From the NCBI GenBank assembly GCA_039816825.1, contig JBCBXA010000008.1:1-56841 (forward strand): 56,841 nt of DNA, in the 5' to 3' direction. The DNA is from JBCBXA01 sp039816825. Lineage in GTDB: Bacteria > Pseudomonadota > Alphaproteobacteria > Rhizobiales > Rhizobiaceae. The translations under genes were made by a program, and so were the position numbers. The notes under the pieces were generated by a model, which did not search any database, was not told the DNA's origin, and saw only the letters and a list, made by a program, of their open reading frames with translations. Of the stretch, positions 15,964 through 23,742 are shown one piece after another (position 1 is the first letter of the stretch; the number at the start of each line of letters is the position of its first letter).

Positions 15964-16967
15964 GCACGTGGATGGTCCGGGCAGGCAAAGGCTCAATCTA
16001 CATTGACCGTTTTTTGAGCGAGAAGGTAGTTGGCATCGGGTGGAACGATGTGGGTGACCTTTCAAATTATCAAAGCCGCGAAGCAATCGTGTCTAGTGTC
16101 AATGCGACCTACGCCGAATGGCATCCGCAGAAGATCGCTATGGTCGCTGGGCAGCTATTTCGGTTTGCTCATGAGATCGAAATCGGTGATCGCGTGGTCG
16201 CGTATGACGCTTCGTCTCGCCAATACCAATGTGGAGAAATTCAAGGACCTTATCGGTTCTTACCAGATGAAATTGAGGAATTTCAGAATGTACGAGCTGT
16301 TCGCTGGGATCACGAAGCCGGAAGGGACCTGCTTTCAGAGGGTGCACGGAACAGCCTCGGATCCATTTCAACACTCTTTCAAATTAGTGATGAGATCAGT
16401 GCTCAGTTGTGGGGAGAGGCAACCAACCCCACTGATAACGTTGCGCCTGTAAAGTCTCTGGTCGACAATGACCGCAGTGAACTTCTCCTGACGGCTGACG
16501 ACGCCGAAGAACAAGCAATCTCAATCATCTCGGATCAGATCTCGGCCATAGGTTGGTTTGAAATGCAGGAGCTTGTGGCCGCGCTTCTCCGAGCCATGGG
16601 ATACAAGTCAACTGTTTCGCCAAAAGGTGGGGGTGATCGGGGTGTCGATGTGTTCGCATCTCCAGATGGTTTCGGCCTAGAGGATCCGAGGATATTCGTG
16701 GAAGTCAAACACAAGCTGGGTACAAGAATTGGACCAGGCGATATCCGTTCATTTATGGGCGGCCGCGCTGCTGGTGATAGATGCCTGTATGTCAGCACCG
16801 GAGGCTTCACCGCTGAGGCCCGCTATGAAGCTGAGTGGGCGACAGTGCCACTTCGGTTGATTGACCTGCAAAGCTTGGTCAACGCAGTGCTTTCTCACTA
16901 TGCTAAGTTCGACGAGGAAGGGCGCGCAATTTTGGCTCTGCGTCCGGTGTACTGGCCAGTTGCATGA
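15960..16967 (+). CDS. Mrr-type restriction endonuclease with N-terminal EVE/PUA-like domain
   Basis: 335 residues from the GTG at 15960 (GAGG upstream, GTGA overlap with hisH); another GTG lies at 15951. The C-terminal half is an Mrr-type PD-(D/E)xK nuclease: MQELVAALLRAMGYKSTVSP, GDRGVDVFA (catalytic Asp) and IFVEVKHK (ExK). The N-terminal ~110 residues (WMVRAGKGSIYIDRF, VVGIGWNDVGDLS, EIGDRVVAYD) look like an EVE/PUA-type reader of modified bases, so a modification-dependent nuclease is likely (inference). No DNA methyltransferase gene is nearby. Base composition is visibly more AT-rich than hisH and hisA, a sign of transfer. The stop overlaps the hisA ATG by 4 bases. Confidence 0.8.
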   Translation: MSTWMVRAGKGSIYIDRFLSEKVVGIGWNDVGDLSNYQSREAIVSSVNATYAEWHPQKIAMVAGQLFRFAHEIEIGDRVVAYDASSRQYQCGEIQGPYRFLPDEIEEFQNVRAVRWDHEAGRDLLSEGARNSLGSISTLFQISDEISAQLWGEATNPTDNVAPVKSLVDNDRSELLLTADDAEEQAISIISDQISAIGWFEMQELVAALLRAMGYKSTVSPKGGGDRGVDVFASPDGFGLEDPRIFVEVKHKLGTRIGPGDIRSFMGGRAAGDRCLYVSTGGFTAEARYEAEWATVPLRLIDLQSLVNAVLSHYAKFDEEGRAILALRPVYWPVA

Positions 16968-17704
16968 GTAGAATTCTCTTCCCTGCCATCGACCTCAAAG
17001 ACGGCCAGTGCGTTCGGTTGAGGCTGGGCGATATGGATCAGGCGACGGTCTACAACGACTCGCCCGGTGCCCAGGCGGCTGCTTTCCAGGAACAGGGCTT
17101 CGAATGGCTGCACGTGGTGGATCTTAACGGCGCGTTTGCCGGCGAGGCGGTGAACGGCCACGCGGTTGAGGATATTCTGGCCCACACCACCAACCCGGTG
17201 CAGTTGGGCGGAGGCATTCGCACGCTTCAGCACATTGAGGGCTGGATCACGCGCGGCATCAGCCGCGTGATCCTCGGTACCATTGCCGTACGCAACCCGG
17301 ACCTCGTGAAACAGGCCTGTCGGGAATATCCTGGCCGTGTCGCCGTGGGCATCGATGCCAAGGGTGGCAAGGTGGCCGTCGAAGGCTGGGCTGAAGCCTC
17401 AGAGCTGGGTGTGATCGAACTGGCGCAACGCTTTGAAGGCGCTGGCGTGGCTGCGATTATCTACACGGACATCGACCGTGACGGCATTCTGACCGGCATC
17501 AACTGGCCGTCCACGCTCGAGTTGGCCCGGGCCGTCGATATCCCCGTCATCGCGTCTGGTGGTTTGGCGTCGATGGACGACATCCACACGCTGGCATCGC
17601 CCGAATATGCCGCGCTCGAAGGCGCGATTTCTGGCCGCGCGCTCTATGACGGGCGTATCGACCCAGCTGAGGCTTTGGCGGTGCTCAAAGGCGTGCAGTC
17701 ATGA
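16964..17704 (+). CDS. hisA: Phosphoribosylformimino-5-aminoimidazole carboxamide ribotide isomerase HisA
   Basis: 246 residues, a TIM barrel catalysing the fourth step of histidine synthesis. FPAIDLKDGQCVRL (catalytic Asp), VQLGGGIRT, YTDIDRDG (second catalytic Asp) and IASGGLASMDDI phosphate-binding motifs are all present. Overlaps the endonuclease upstream by 4 bases and the 38-codon hisF-like frame downstream by 4 bases. Confidence 0.96.
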   Translation: MSRILFPAIDLKDGQCVRLRLGDMDQATVYNDSPGAQAAAFQEQGFEWLHVVDLNGAFAGEAVNGHAVEDILAHTTNPVQLGGGIRTLQHIEGWITRGISRVILGTIAVRNPDLVKQACREYPGRVAVGIDAKGGKVAVEGWAEASELGVIELAQRFEGAGVAAIIYTDIDRDGILTGINWPSTLELARAVDIPVIASGGLASMDDIHTLASPEYAALEGAISGRALYDGRIDPAEALAVLKGVQS

Positions 17705-17817
17705 CCCTGAAAGCCCGCATCATCTCCTGCCTTAACGTTAAGGACTGCCCGCGCCGCCCGCAGCGCAGCGAGGACGCGCAAACGAAGAAGTGCGGCAATG
17801 AGGGAAGGTATATATGA
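17701..17817 (+). pseudogene. 38-codon duplicate of the hisF start (hisF leader fragment)
   Basis: This small frame begins MTLKARIISCLNVKD, a near copy of the hisF N-terminus MTLKARIIPCLDVKD that starts 113 bases downstream. The nucleotide copies differ at nine or so sites in the first ~45 bases and similarity ends after codon 15. The remaining 23 codons (Arg/Lys-rich, CPRRPQRSEDAQTKK) match nothing I know. It overlaps hisA by ATGA and hisF by ATGA, so translation could run through it. It is either a decayed partial duplication or a coupling peptide. Confidence 0.7.
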
Positions 17818-18614
17818 CCCTGAAAGCCCGGATAATCCCCTGCCTCGACGTCAAGGATGGCCGCGTCGTCAAAGGCGTGAACTTTGTTGATCTCGTTGAT
17901 GCTGGCGATCCGGTGGAAGCAGCGATCGCCTATGACGCTGCCGGGGCGGACGAGCTTTGCTTTCTCGACATCACTGCATCGTCTGACAATCGCGAAACGA
18001 TCTTCGATGTGGTCGCTCGGACGGCGGAGGCCTGCTTCATGCCACTGACCGTCGGTGGCGGCGTGCGCGCGGTTGCCGACATTCGCAAACTCTTGCTCGC
18101 CGGTGCTGATAAGGCCTCTATCAACACGGCCGCCGTGCGCAATCCGGATTTTGTGGCCGAAGCGGCCGACAAGTTCGGCAATCAATGCATCGTCGTTTCC
18201 ATCGACGCCAAGAAGGTGGCCGGCTCTGGCACCGATCAGGCCGGAGAGGATCGTTGGGAGATTTTCACCCATGGTGGCCGTGAGGCGACTGGCATCAATG
18301 CGGTCGAATTCGCAGTGGATATGGTGGGCCGTGGCGCAGGTGAACTGCTCGTGACGAGTATGGATCGCGATGGCGCCAAGATCGGCTATGACCTCGGTCT
18401 GACCCGAGCCATTGCTGATGCTGTGCCAGTGCCGGTCATTGCTTCGGGTGGCGTTGGCGACCTTGATCATTTGGTCGAAGGCGTGCGCGAGGGTGGAGCG
18501 ACTGCTGTTCTGGCGGCCTCCATCTTCCATTTCGGCACCTACTCCATTCCGGAAGCCAAACAGCACATGGCAGCGGCGGGCATCCCCATGCGGCTGGACG
18601 GAATGTCAGCATGA
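17814..18614 (+). CDS. hisF: Imidazole glycerol phosphate synthase cyclase subunit HisF
   Basis: 266 residues, TIM-barrel cyclase that joins PRFAR with ammonia from HisH to give IGP and AICAR. IIPCLDVKDGRVVKGVNF (catalytic Asp), MPLTVGGGVRAV, SIDAKKV, TSMDRDGAKIGYD (second catalytic Asp) and IASGGVGDLDH are all present. AGGGAAGG precedes the ATG. Overlaps hisE by 4 bases. Confidence 0.97.
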   Translation: MTLKARIIPCLDVKDGRVVKGVNFVDLVDAGDPVEAAIAYDAAGADELCFLDITASSDNRETIFDVVARTAEACFMPLTVGGGVRAVADIRKLLLAGADKASINTAAVRNPDFVAEAADKFGNQCIVVSIDAKKVAGSGTDQAGEDRWEIFTHGGREATGINAVEFAVDMVGRGAGELLVTSMDRDGAKIGYDLGLTRAIADAVPVPVIASGGVGDLDHLVEGVREGGATAVLAASIFHFGTYSIPEAKQHMAAAGIPMRLDGMSA

Positions 18615-18931
18615 GCGATTTTTCCCTGAAGGATCTGGACCAAATCATCGCGAAACGCGCGGCGGCAAATGTGGAAAGCTCCTACACGCGGTCACTTCTC
18701 GACAAGGGCGTTACCAAAACTGCTGAGAAGCTGGGCGAAGAAGCTGTGGAGGCTGTTATTGCCGCTGTGGCGCAGGACGAGGCTGCTCTTTGCGGAGAAG
18801 CGGCTGATGTTCTCTATCACTTGCTGGTATTGCTGCGCGCGCGGGGCATCGCCCTGGATGACGTTATGGCCGAGCTTGAGCGCCGCACGGGCCAGAGTGG
18901 CCATGAAGAGAAGGCGAGTCGGACGCCATAA
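18611..18931 (+). CDS. hisE: Phosphoribosyl-ATP diphosphatase HisE
   Basis: 106 residues, an all-helical MazG-like pyrophosphohydrolase that acts at the second step of histidine synthesis. SYTRSLLDKGVTKTAEKLGE, EAVEAVIAA and EAADVLYHLLVLL carry the metal-binding acidic residues. Monofunctional, not fused to HisI. Last gene of the overlapping his series; coaA begins 72 bases later. Confidence 0.95.
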   Translation: MSDFSLKDLDQIIAKRAAANVESSYTRSLLDKGVTKTAEKLGEEAVEAVIAAVAQDEAALCGEAADVLYHLLVLLRARGIALDDVMAELERRTGQSGHEEKASRTP

Positions 18932-19003
18932 GGCAAACGGCCGCCATGTGAGCCCGTTCTGTTGATCGGGTGCGCAGTTGGAATAGGTGAGGGCACGGCA
19001 TCG

Positions 19004-20032
19004 ATGCTTGATCGCAACAAAGTCGAGCGCTTCGACGTGGACGGTGATGGCGAACCTGATCTGCTCGATCAGCTTGCCGACGACCCCAATTCTCCATTTC
19101 GATCCTTTACCGCTGCCCAGTGGGCTGAGCTGCGCGCCGACACTCCGCTGTCTCTGACGGAGGAAGAGGTCAACCGCCTGAGGGCGCTGGGCGACCCCAT
19201 CGATCTGGATGAAGTTCGCCGCATCTATCTGCCGCTGTCGCGCATGCTTGCCATGCATGTTGAAGCGATGAGTACGCTCCACGCCGCGCGCACCGAGTTC
19301 ATGCAGGATGTAGGGGCGCACAAAAGCCCGTTCATCATCGGCATTGCGGGCTCTGTTGCAGTGGGAAAGTCCACGACCGCGCGCCTCTTGACGGAGCTTC
19401 TGAAGCGCTGGCCTCTGCAAAGCGACGCCAGCCCGAAGGTACAGCTGATCACCACGGACGGGTTTCTGCACCCCAACGCCTATCTCGAAGAGCATGATCT
19501 GATGAGCCGGAAGGGTTTTCCCGAAAGCTATGACGTCAAAGCGCTTCTGGGTTTCCTGGCAGACATCAAAGCCGGACGCGCCGCAGTGCGCGCGCCGGTT
19601 TACAGCCATATGGTCTATGATGTGGTGCCCGGTGAGTTTGAAGTCGTGGACCAGCCAGACATTCTGGTTTTCGAGGGGATCAACGTGCTCCAGACCCGCG
19701 AGCTTCCACCCGAGGGCAGGGTGGTTCCATTTGTGTCGGACTTCTTCGATTTCTCCATCTTTGTGGACGCTGATGAAGACGATATCGAGCGCTGGTACGT
19801 TGCCCGTTTCATGGATCTCTGGCGTACGGCTTTTCGGGATAAGACCAGTTTCTTCCACCGCTTCACCGAGCTCAATGCGGAGGAGGCGGAAGACATGGCC
19901 CACGAAATCTGGACCGACATCAACCTCAAAAACCTCCATGACAACATCCAGCCCACCCGACCACGCGCTGATCTGATCCTTCGCAAGGGGCAAGAGCATC
20001 TCGTCGAGCAGGTTCTGCTCAGACGGCTGTGA
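19004..20032 (+). CDS. coaA: Type I pantothenate kinase CoaA
   Basis: 342 residues from the ATG at 19004; a TTG at 18962 is in frame but adds an untypical leader. It phosphorylates pantothenate, the first step of CoA synthesis. Walker A GIAGSVAVGKSTTAR (~residues 113-127), ITTDGFLHPN, and SHMVYDVVPGE, DFFDFSIFVDA motifs are typical. A short acidic N-terminal extension (DVDGDGEPDLLDQLADD) precedes the conserved SFTAAQWAEL start of the family. The position after hisE is common in alphaproteobacteria. Confidence 0.95.
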   Translation: MLDRNKVERFDVDGDGEPDLLDQLADDPNSPFRSFTAAQWAELRADTPLSLTEEEVNRLRALGDPIDLDEVRRIYLPLSRMLAMHVEAMSTLHAARTEFMQDVGAHKSPFIIGIAGSVAVGKSTTARLLTELLKRWPLQSDASPKVQLITTDGFLHPNAYLEEHDLMSRKGFPESYDVKALLGFLADIKAGRAAVRAPVYSHMVYDVVPGEFEVVDQPDILVFEGINVLQTRELPPEGRVVPFVSDFFDFSIFVDADEDDIERWYVARFMDLWRTAFRDKTSFFHRFTELNAEEAEDMAHEIWTDINLKNLHDNIQPTRPRADLILRKGQEHLVEQVLLRRL

Positions 20033-20116
20033 GGCCCAAATCGTTTCGCTATCCCTTGGCAAATGCCCCTGCGTCATGCGACGGTTCCGTGGGTCTTCAT
20101 CGGCAGGAGTTGGGGT

Positions 20117-20578
20117 ATGATCAGGAAACTGGCTTTTAAGGCGCTCGCGGTGGTATTGGGTCTGGCCTTGGTGGGCGTGGCTCCGACATCCATAGCATTT
20201 GCGCAATCCGATCACGAAGCTCGCGCCTGCGCCTTTGTTGCAGCCATGACCCAAAGCCCGGACGCGGTTGCCACGCAGTTCGAACAGCAGGCAACCTATC
20301 TGTCGGAAGCTGATGTGGCGTCTGTGGCCGTCAAACTGCGCCAGCAATTGGTGCAGTTCGAATTCCAGGAAGCCGCCATGTATCCCATGGTTGATCTGGC
20401 GACCTACAAAGAGTTCTTCATCATCGCCAGTTCGCCGAAACTGACGCCGGTTTTCTTCCGGTTGAGTTATGCGCTCGTGGGCGAACAGCTCGAGCTGGTG
20501 AACTTCATCTACAACACCGACTTTGACGTCGTTTCGGCTCCGGCTTTGGGGGCCAGTCCGGCTCCCGTGCCCTGCTAA
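20117..20578 (+). CDS. Small secreted protein of unknown function
   Basis: 153 residues from the ATG at 20117, preceded by GGAGTTGGGG. A signal peptide (LALVGVAPTSIAFAQ, cleavage after about residue 31) leads to a helical, Cys-poor body with one early Cys (ARACAFVAAM) and a C-terminal Cys. I recognise no domain. It lies alone between coaA and the dnaK promoter. Composition and codon use are like its neighbours, so it is likely a real gene. Confidence 0.7.
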   Translation: MIRKLAFKALAVVLGLALVGVAPTSIAFAQSDHEARACAFVAAMTQSPDAVATQFEQQATYLSEADVASVAVKLRQQLVQFEFQEAAMYPMVDLATYKEFFIIASSPKLTPVFFRLSYALVGEQLELVNFIYNTDFDVVSAPALGASPAPVPC

Positions 20579-20618
20579 AACCCGCAGTTCCGAGGCGCCC
20601 AGAAAATTCATCTGAGGC

Positions 20619-20647
20619 GTTGCGGCCCCCCTTGGCCATTCTTATAT
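20619..20647 (+). promoter_or_regulatory. Candidate RpoH promoter of dnaK
   Basis: GTTGCG (20619-20624), a 16-base spacer, then CTTATAT (20641-20647), about 150 bp before dnaK. The -10 fits CYTATNT; the -35 is a weaker match to CTTGAA. Confidence 0.45.
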
Positions 20648-20796
20648 AGCCCGAGAAGCGCTTTCACGGCCGCCAAACCGTGTTTGCATCCCGTTTATTT
20701 AGGGTCTGGTAGATCGCCGAAACGAGGGCGTAACGCCCGTTTTGGCTGGACCGGAGGCTGGAACAGCTCCGTACAGGCCGCTGAGAGGAAAGACAG

Positions 20797-22722
20797 ATGG
20801 CTAAAGTTATTGGTATCGACCTTGGCACCACCAACTCCTGCGTGTCCGTGATGGATGGCAAGGACCCCAAGGTAATCGAGAATGCGGAAGGCGCGCGCAC
20901 GACCCCTTCCATGGTGGGCTTCACCGACGAAGGCGAGCGGCTTGTGGGGCAGCCCGCCAAGCGTCAGGCGGTTACCAATCCCGAAAACACTCTTTTCGCC
21001 GTCAAGCGTCTGATCGGTCGTCGGTTCGATGACCCGGCTGTGACGAAAGATAAGAAGCTCGTTCCCTACAACATCGTCAAAGCCGATAATGGCGACGCGT
21101 GGGTTGAGGTGAATGACGAGAAATTCTCGCCGAGCCAGGTGTCCGCCATGATCCTTCAGAAAATGAAGGAAACGGCTGAAGCCTATCTCGGTGAAACTGT
21201 GGAGCAGGCCGTTATCACGGTTCCTGCCTACTTTAACGACGCCCAGCGCCAGGCCACCAAGGATGCTGGCAAGATCGCGGGCCTTGAAGTGCTGCGCATC
21301 ATCAACGAGCCCACGGCGGCGGCCCTTTCCTACGGCCTCGACAAGGATGATGGCAAAACCATCGCCGTGTACGACCTTGGCGGCGGCACCTTCGACGTGT
21401 CGATCCTTGAGATCGGCGACGGCGTGTTCGAGGTGAAGTCCACCAATGGTGACACCTTCCTCGGTGGTGAGGACTTCGACATGGTGCTGGTGGATTACCT
21501 CGCCGGCGAGTTCAAGAGAGATCAGGGCATTGACCTGAAAGGCGACAAGCTCGCTCTGCAGCGTCTTAAAGAAGCGGCTGAGAAAGCGAAGATCGAGCTT
21601 TCCTCTTCCACGCAGACTGAGATCAACCTGCCGTTCATCACAGCCGATGCGTCCGGACCCAAACACCTGACCTTGAAGCTGACCCGCGCCAAGCTGGAAA
21701 GCCTGGTAGAGAAGCTCATCAAGCGCACGGTCGATCCCATGAAAGCCGCGTTGAAGGACGCTGGCATGTCGGCCTCTGACGTGGATGAAGTGGTGCTGGT
21801 CGGCGGTATGACCCGCATGCCGAAGGTCCAGGAAACCGTGAAGCAGTTCTTCGGCAAGGAGCCGCATAAGGGCGTGAACCCTGACGAAGTCGTGGCCATG
21901 GGCGCCGCCATTCAGGCCGGCGTTCTGCAGGGCGACGTGAAGGATGTTCTGCTGCTCGACGTGACCCCGCTGTCGCTGGGTATTGAAACACTGGGCGGTG
22001 TGTTCACCCGCCTGATCGACCGCAACACGACGATCCCGACCAAGAAGAGCCAGGTGTTCTCCACGGCCGAAGACAATCAGAACGCCGTGACCATTCGCGT
22101 GGCCCAGGGCGAGCGTGAGATGGCCCAGGACAACAAGCTGCTCGGCCAGTTTGATCTTGTTGGCATTCCCCCGGCCCCGCGCGGCGTGCCGCAGATCGAA
22201 GTGACCTTCGACATTGATGCCAACGGCATCGTCAATGTGAAGGCGCAGGATAAGGGCACCGGCAAGGAACACGAGATCCGCATCCAGGCTTCGGGTGGTC
22301 TCTCGGATGAAGAAATCGACAATATGGTCAAGGACGCCGAGGCGAACGCCGATGCCGATAAGACCCGCCGCGAGGCCGTTGAGGCCAAGAACAATGCCGA
22401 AGGCCTCATCAACTCCGCCGAGCAGAACCTGAAAGACTATGGCGACAAGGTTTCCGAAGAAGACCGCACCGCCATCCAGACAGCTATTGACGAGCTGAAG
22501 GAAGAAGTGGCGAAGGACGAGCCTGAGACGGAAGCGCTGAGCGCGAAGTCCCAGACATTGGCTGAGGCTTCGATGAAACTTGGCCAGGCCATGTATGAAG
22601 CACAGGCCGCCCAGGACGCGGCGGCCGATGCAGCCGCCGATGCCGCCGACAGCGCGGACGATGACGTTGTCGACGCCGATTTCGAAGAGATCGATGACGA
22701 AGACGAGAAGAAGTCGGCCTGA
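20797..22722 (+). CDS. dnaK: Molecular chaperone DnaK (Hsp70)
   Basis: 641 residues, full length. The ATPase domain shows IGIDLGTTNSCVSV at the start, VYDLGGGTFDVSIL near residue 190-203 and VVLVGGMTRMPKVQ near 330; the substrate domain begins around LLDVTPLSLGIET; the C-terminal tail is acidic and ends in charged residues. AGGAAAG precedes the ATG. With DnaJ and GrpE (not in the window) it refolds proteins and restrains RpoH. A hairpin follows the stop codon. Confidence 0.98.
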   Translation: MAKVIGIDLGTTNSCVSVMDGKDPKVIENAEGARTTPSMVGFTDEGERLVGQPAKRQAVTNPENTLFAVKRLIGRRFDDPAVTKDKKLVPYNIVKADNGDAWVEVNDEKFSPSQVSAMILQKMKETAEAYLGETVEQAVITVPAYFNDAQRQATKDAGKIAGLEVLRIINEPTAAALSYGLDKDDGKTIAVYDLGGGTFDVSILEIGDGVFEVKSTNGDTFLGGEDFDMVLVDYLAGEFKRDQGIDLKGDKLALQRLKEAAEKAKIELSSSTQTEINLPFITADASGPKHLTLKLTRAKLESLVEKLIKRTVDPMKAALKDAGMSASDVDEVVLVGGMTRMPKVQETVKQFFGKEPHKGVNPDEVVAMGAAIQAGVLQGDVKDVLLLDVTPLSLGIETLGGVFTRLIDRNTTIPTKKSQVFSTAEDNQNAVTIRVAQGEREMAQDNKLLGQFDLVGIPPAPRGVPQIEVTFDIDANGIVNVKAQDKGTGKEHEIRIQASGGLSDEEIDNMVKDAEANADADKTRREAVEAKNNAEGLINSAEQNLKDYGDKVSEEDRTAIQTAIDELKEEVAKDEPETEALSAKSQTLAEASMKLGQAMYEAQAAQDAAADAAADAADSADDDVVDADFEEIDDEDEKKSA

Positions 22723-22736
22723 TCAATCCGAAACTA

Positions 22737-22769
22737 AGGGGGCGGAGCCAATCGAGGCACCGCCCTTTA
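22737..22769 (+). terminator. Hairpin terminator or attenuator after dnaK
   Basis: GGGCGG (22740-22745) pairs with CCGCCC (22760-22765) and GCC (22747-22749) with GGC (22756-22758) around AATCGA, followed by TTTAC. The T run is short, so partial read-through to fkbM-dnaJ is possible. Confidence 0.6.
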
Positions 22770-22831
22770 CTTCCTGCCGGTGTGCAACGTGAACATCTGA
22801 CAGGAGGCATGGATCGAAGGATCTGCCGCCC

Positions 22832-23740
22832 GTGAATTTCTCTCACCCAGACATTGCCAATGATCGCGCTTTTGGCCGGTTCGAGCCAACGAGCCTGAGG
22901 GCTGGGCTGCTTGATGCGGCTAGATCTCTGTACCCTGACCGAAAAGGCGGGCTGGCCAGCATCCCTCGCTTCTTCTCGTCGGCATCGCGCAAGGCTGCGC
23001 TGGCTGCGCTCGACACGCCGTTGGATCGTACCCTCCCGTGGGGACATCAGGCACGGCTTTACGGTCGCGACAATACGACGGACAAATATCTGATGTACGG
23101 CATCGAGCCCGTGCATGCCGTGGAACTGGCGGCCATGCGTGCCGTCGCCACTCATGCTGGTGAACCGATCTACTTTCTCGATATCGGTGGCAATTCCGGC
23201 CTCTACACTCTTCAGGCATGGCATGCGCTTGCCGCCGCCAAGACACCGATTGATGCGTGGCTGTGCGTGGAGCCCAATCCGAACATGCGCAAACGCCTGT
23301 CGGAAAATCTCGCCATGAACGGTCTGCACGCCGTCACCATGGTCGATTGTGCTCTGTCGGACCGCGACGGCGAAATCGAGATGGAAACCGACTTTTCCAA
23401 CTTGGGCAAAGTGCGCATTCCGCTTGATGGCGAAAAGGCACGCAAGCCGTTGAAGGTCCAGATGACGACGCTCGCGAAGATGCTTGAGGCATTCGGCGAG
23501 GGCACGCCTCACATCGTGAAGGTGGATATTGAAGGCCACGAACAGGTGATGTTCGAGGCGTTCTGGACGGAAGCCCCGGATGTTCGGCCCCAGCTGATCG
23601 TGCTCGAGATGTGGCGCGGTAAGGAAGAAGAACAGACGGCCTGCATGGAGCGGGGTGGCTATCGATTTGTCGCAAAGCCCTCTGAGAACGCCATCTTCCT
23701 ACATGAGAGCGTGCCGGACCTGCCGGAGTTGAAGAGCTGA
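22832..23740 (+). CDS. FkbM family SAM-dependent methyltransferase between dnaK and dnaJ
   Basis: 302 residues from a GTG at 22832. The Rossmann motif I is YFLDIGGNSGLYTLQA (~residues 110-125), the acidic motif II is CVEPNPNMRKRLSENL, and the FkbM-specific HIVKVDIEGHEQVMFEAF follows, with TTLAKML before it. FkbM enzymes O-methylate sugars or small molecules; the substrate here is unknown. It ends two bases before the dnaJ ATG and is probably co-transcribed with it. Confidence 0.85.
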   Translation: MNFSHPDIANDRAFGRFEPTSLRAGLLDAARSLYPDRKGGLASIPRFFSSASRKAALAALDTPLDRTLPWGHQARLYGRDNTTDKYLMYGIEPVHAVELAAMRAVATHAGEPIYFLDIGGNSGLYTLQAWHALAAAKTPIDAWLCVEPNPNMRKRLSENLAMNGLHAVTMVDCALSDRDGEIEMETDFSNLGKVRIPLDGEKARKPLKVQMTTLAKMLEAFGEGTPHIVKVDIEGHEQVMFEAFWTEAPDVRPQLIVLEMWRGKEEEQTACMERGGYRFVAKPSENAIFLHESVPDLPELKS

Positions 23741-23742
23741 CC

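Noticed and set aside
15960..16967. Complete restriction-modification system
   Set aside because: No DNA methyltransferase lies nearby; the FkbM, UbiG, PrmC and BioC-like enzymes are not DNA methylases.
18692..20611. 639-codon frame on the minus strand across hisE, coaA and the small secreted protein
   Set aside because: Covers three real genes on the other strand and shows no family motifs.
20695..22272. 525-codon frame opposite dnaK
   Set aside because: Mirror of the strongly conserved dnaK coding sequence.
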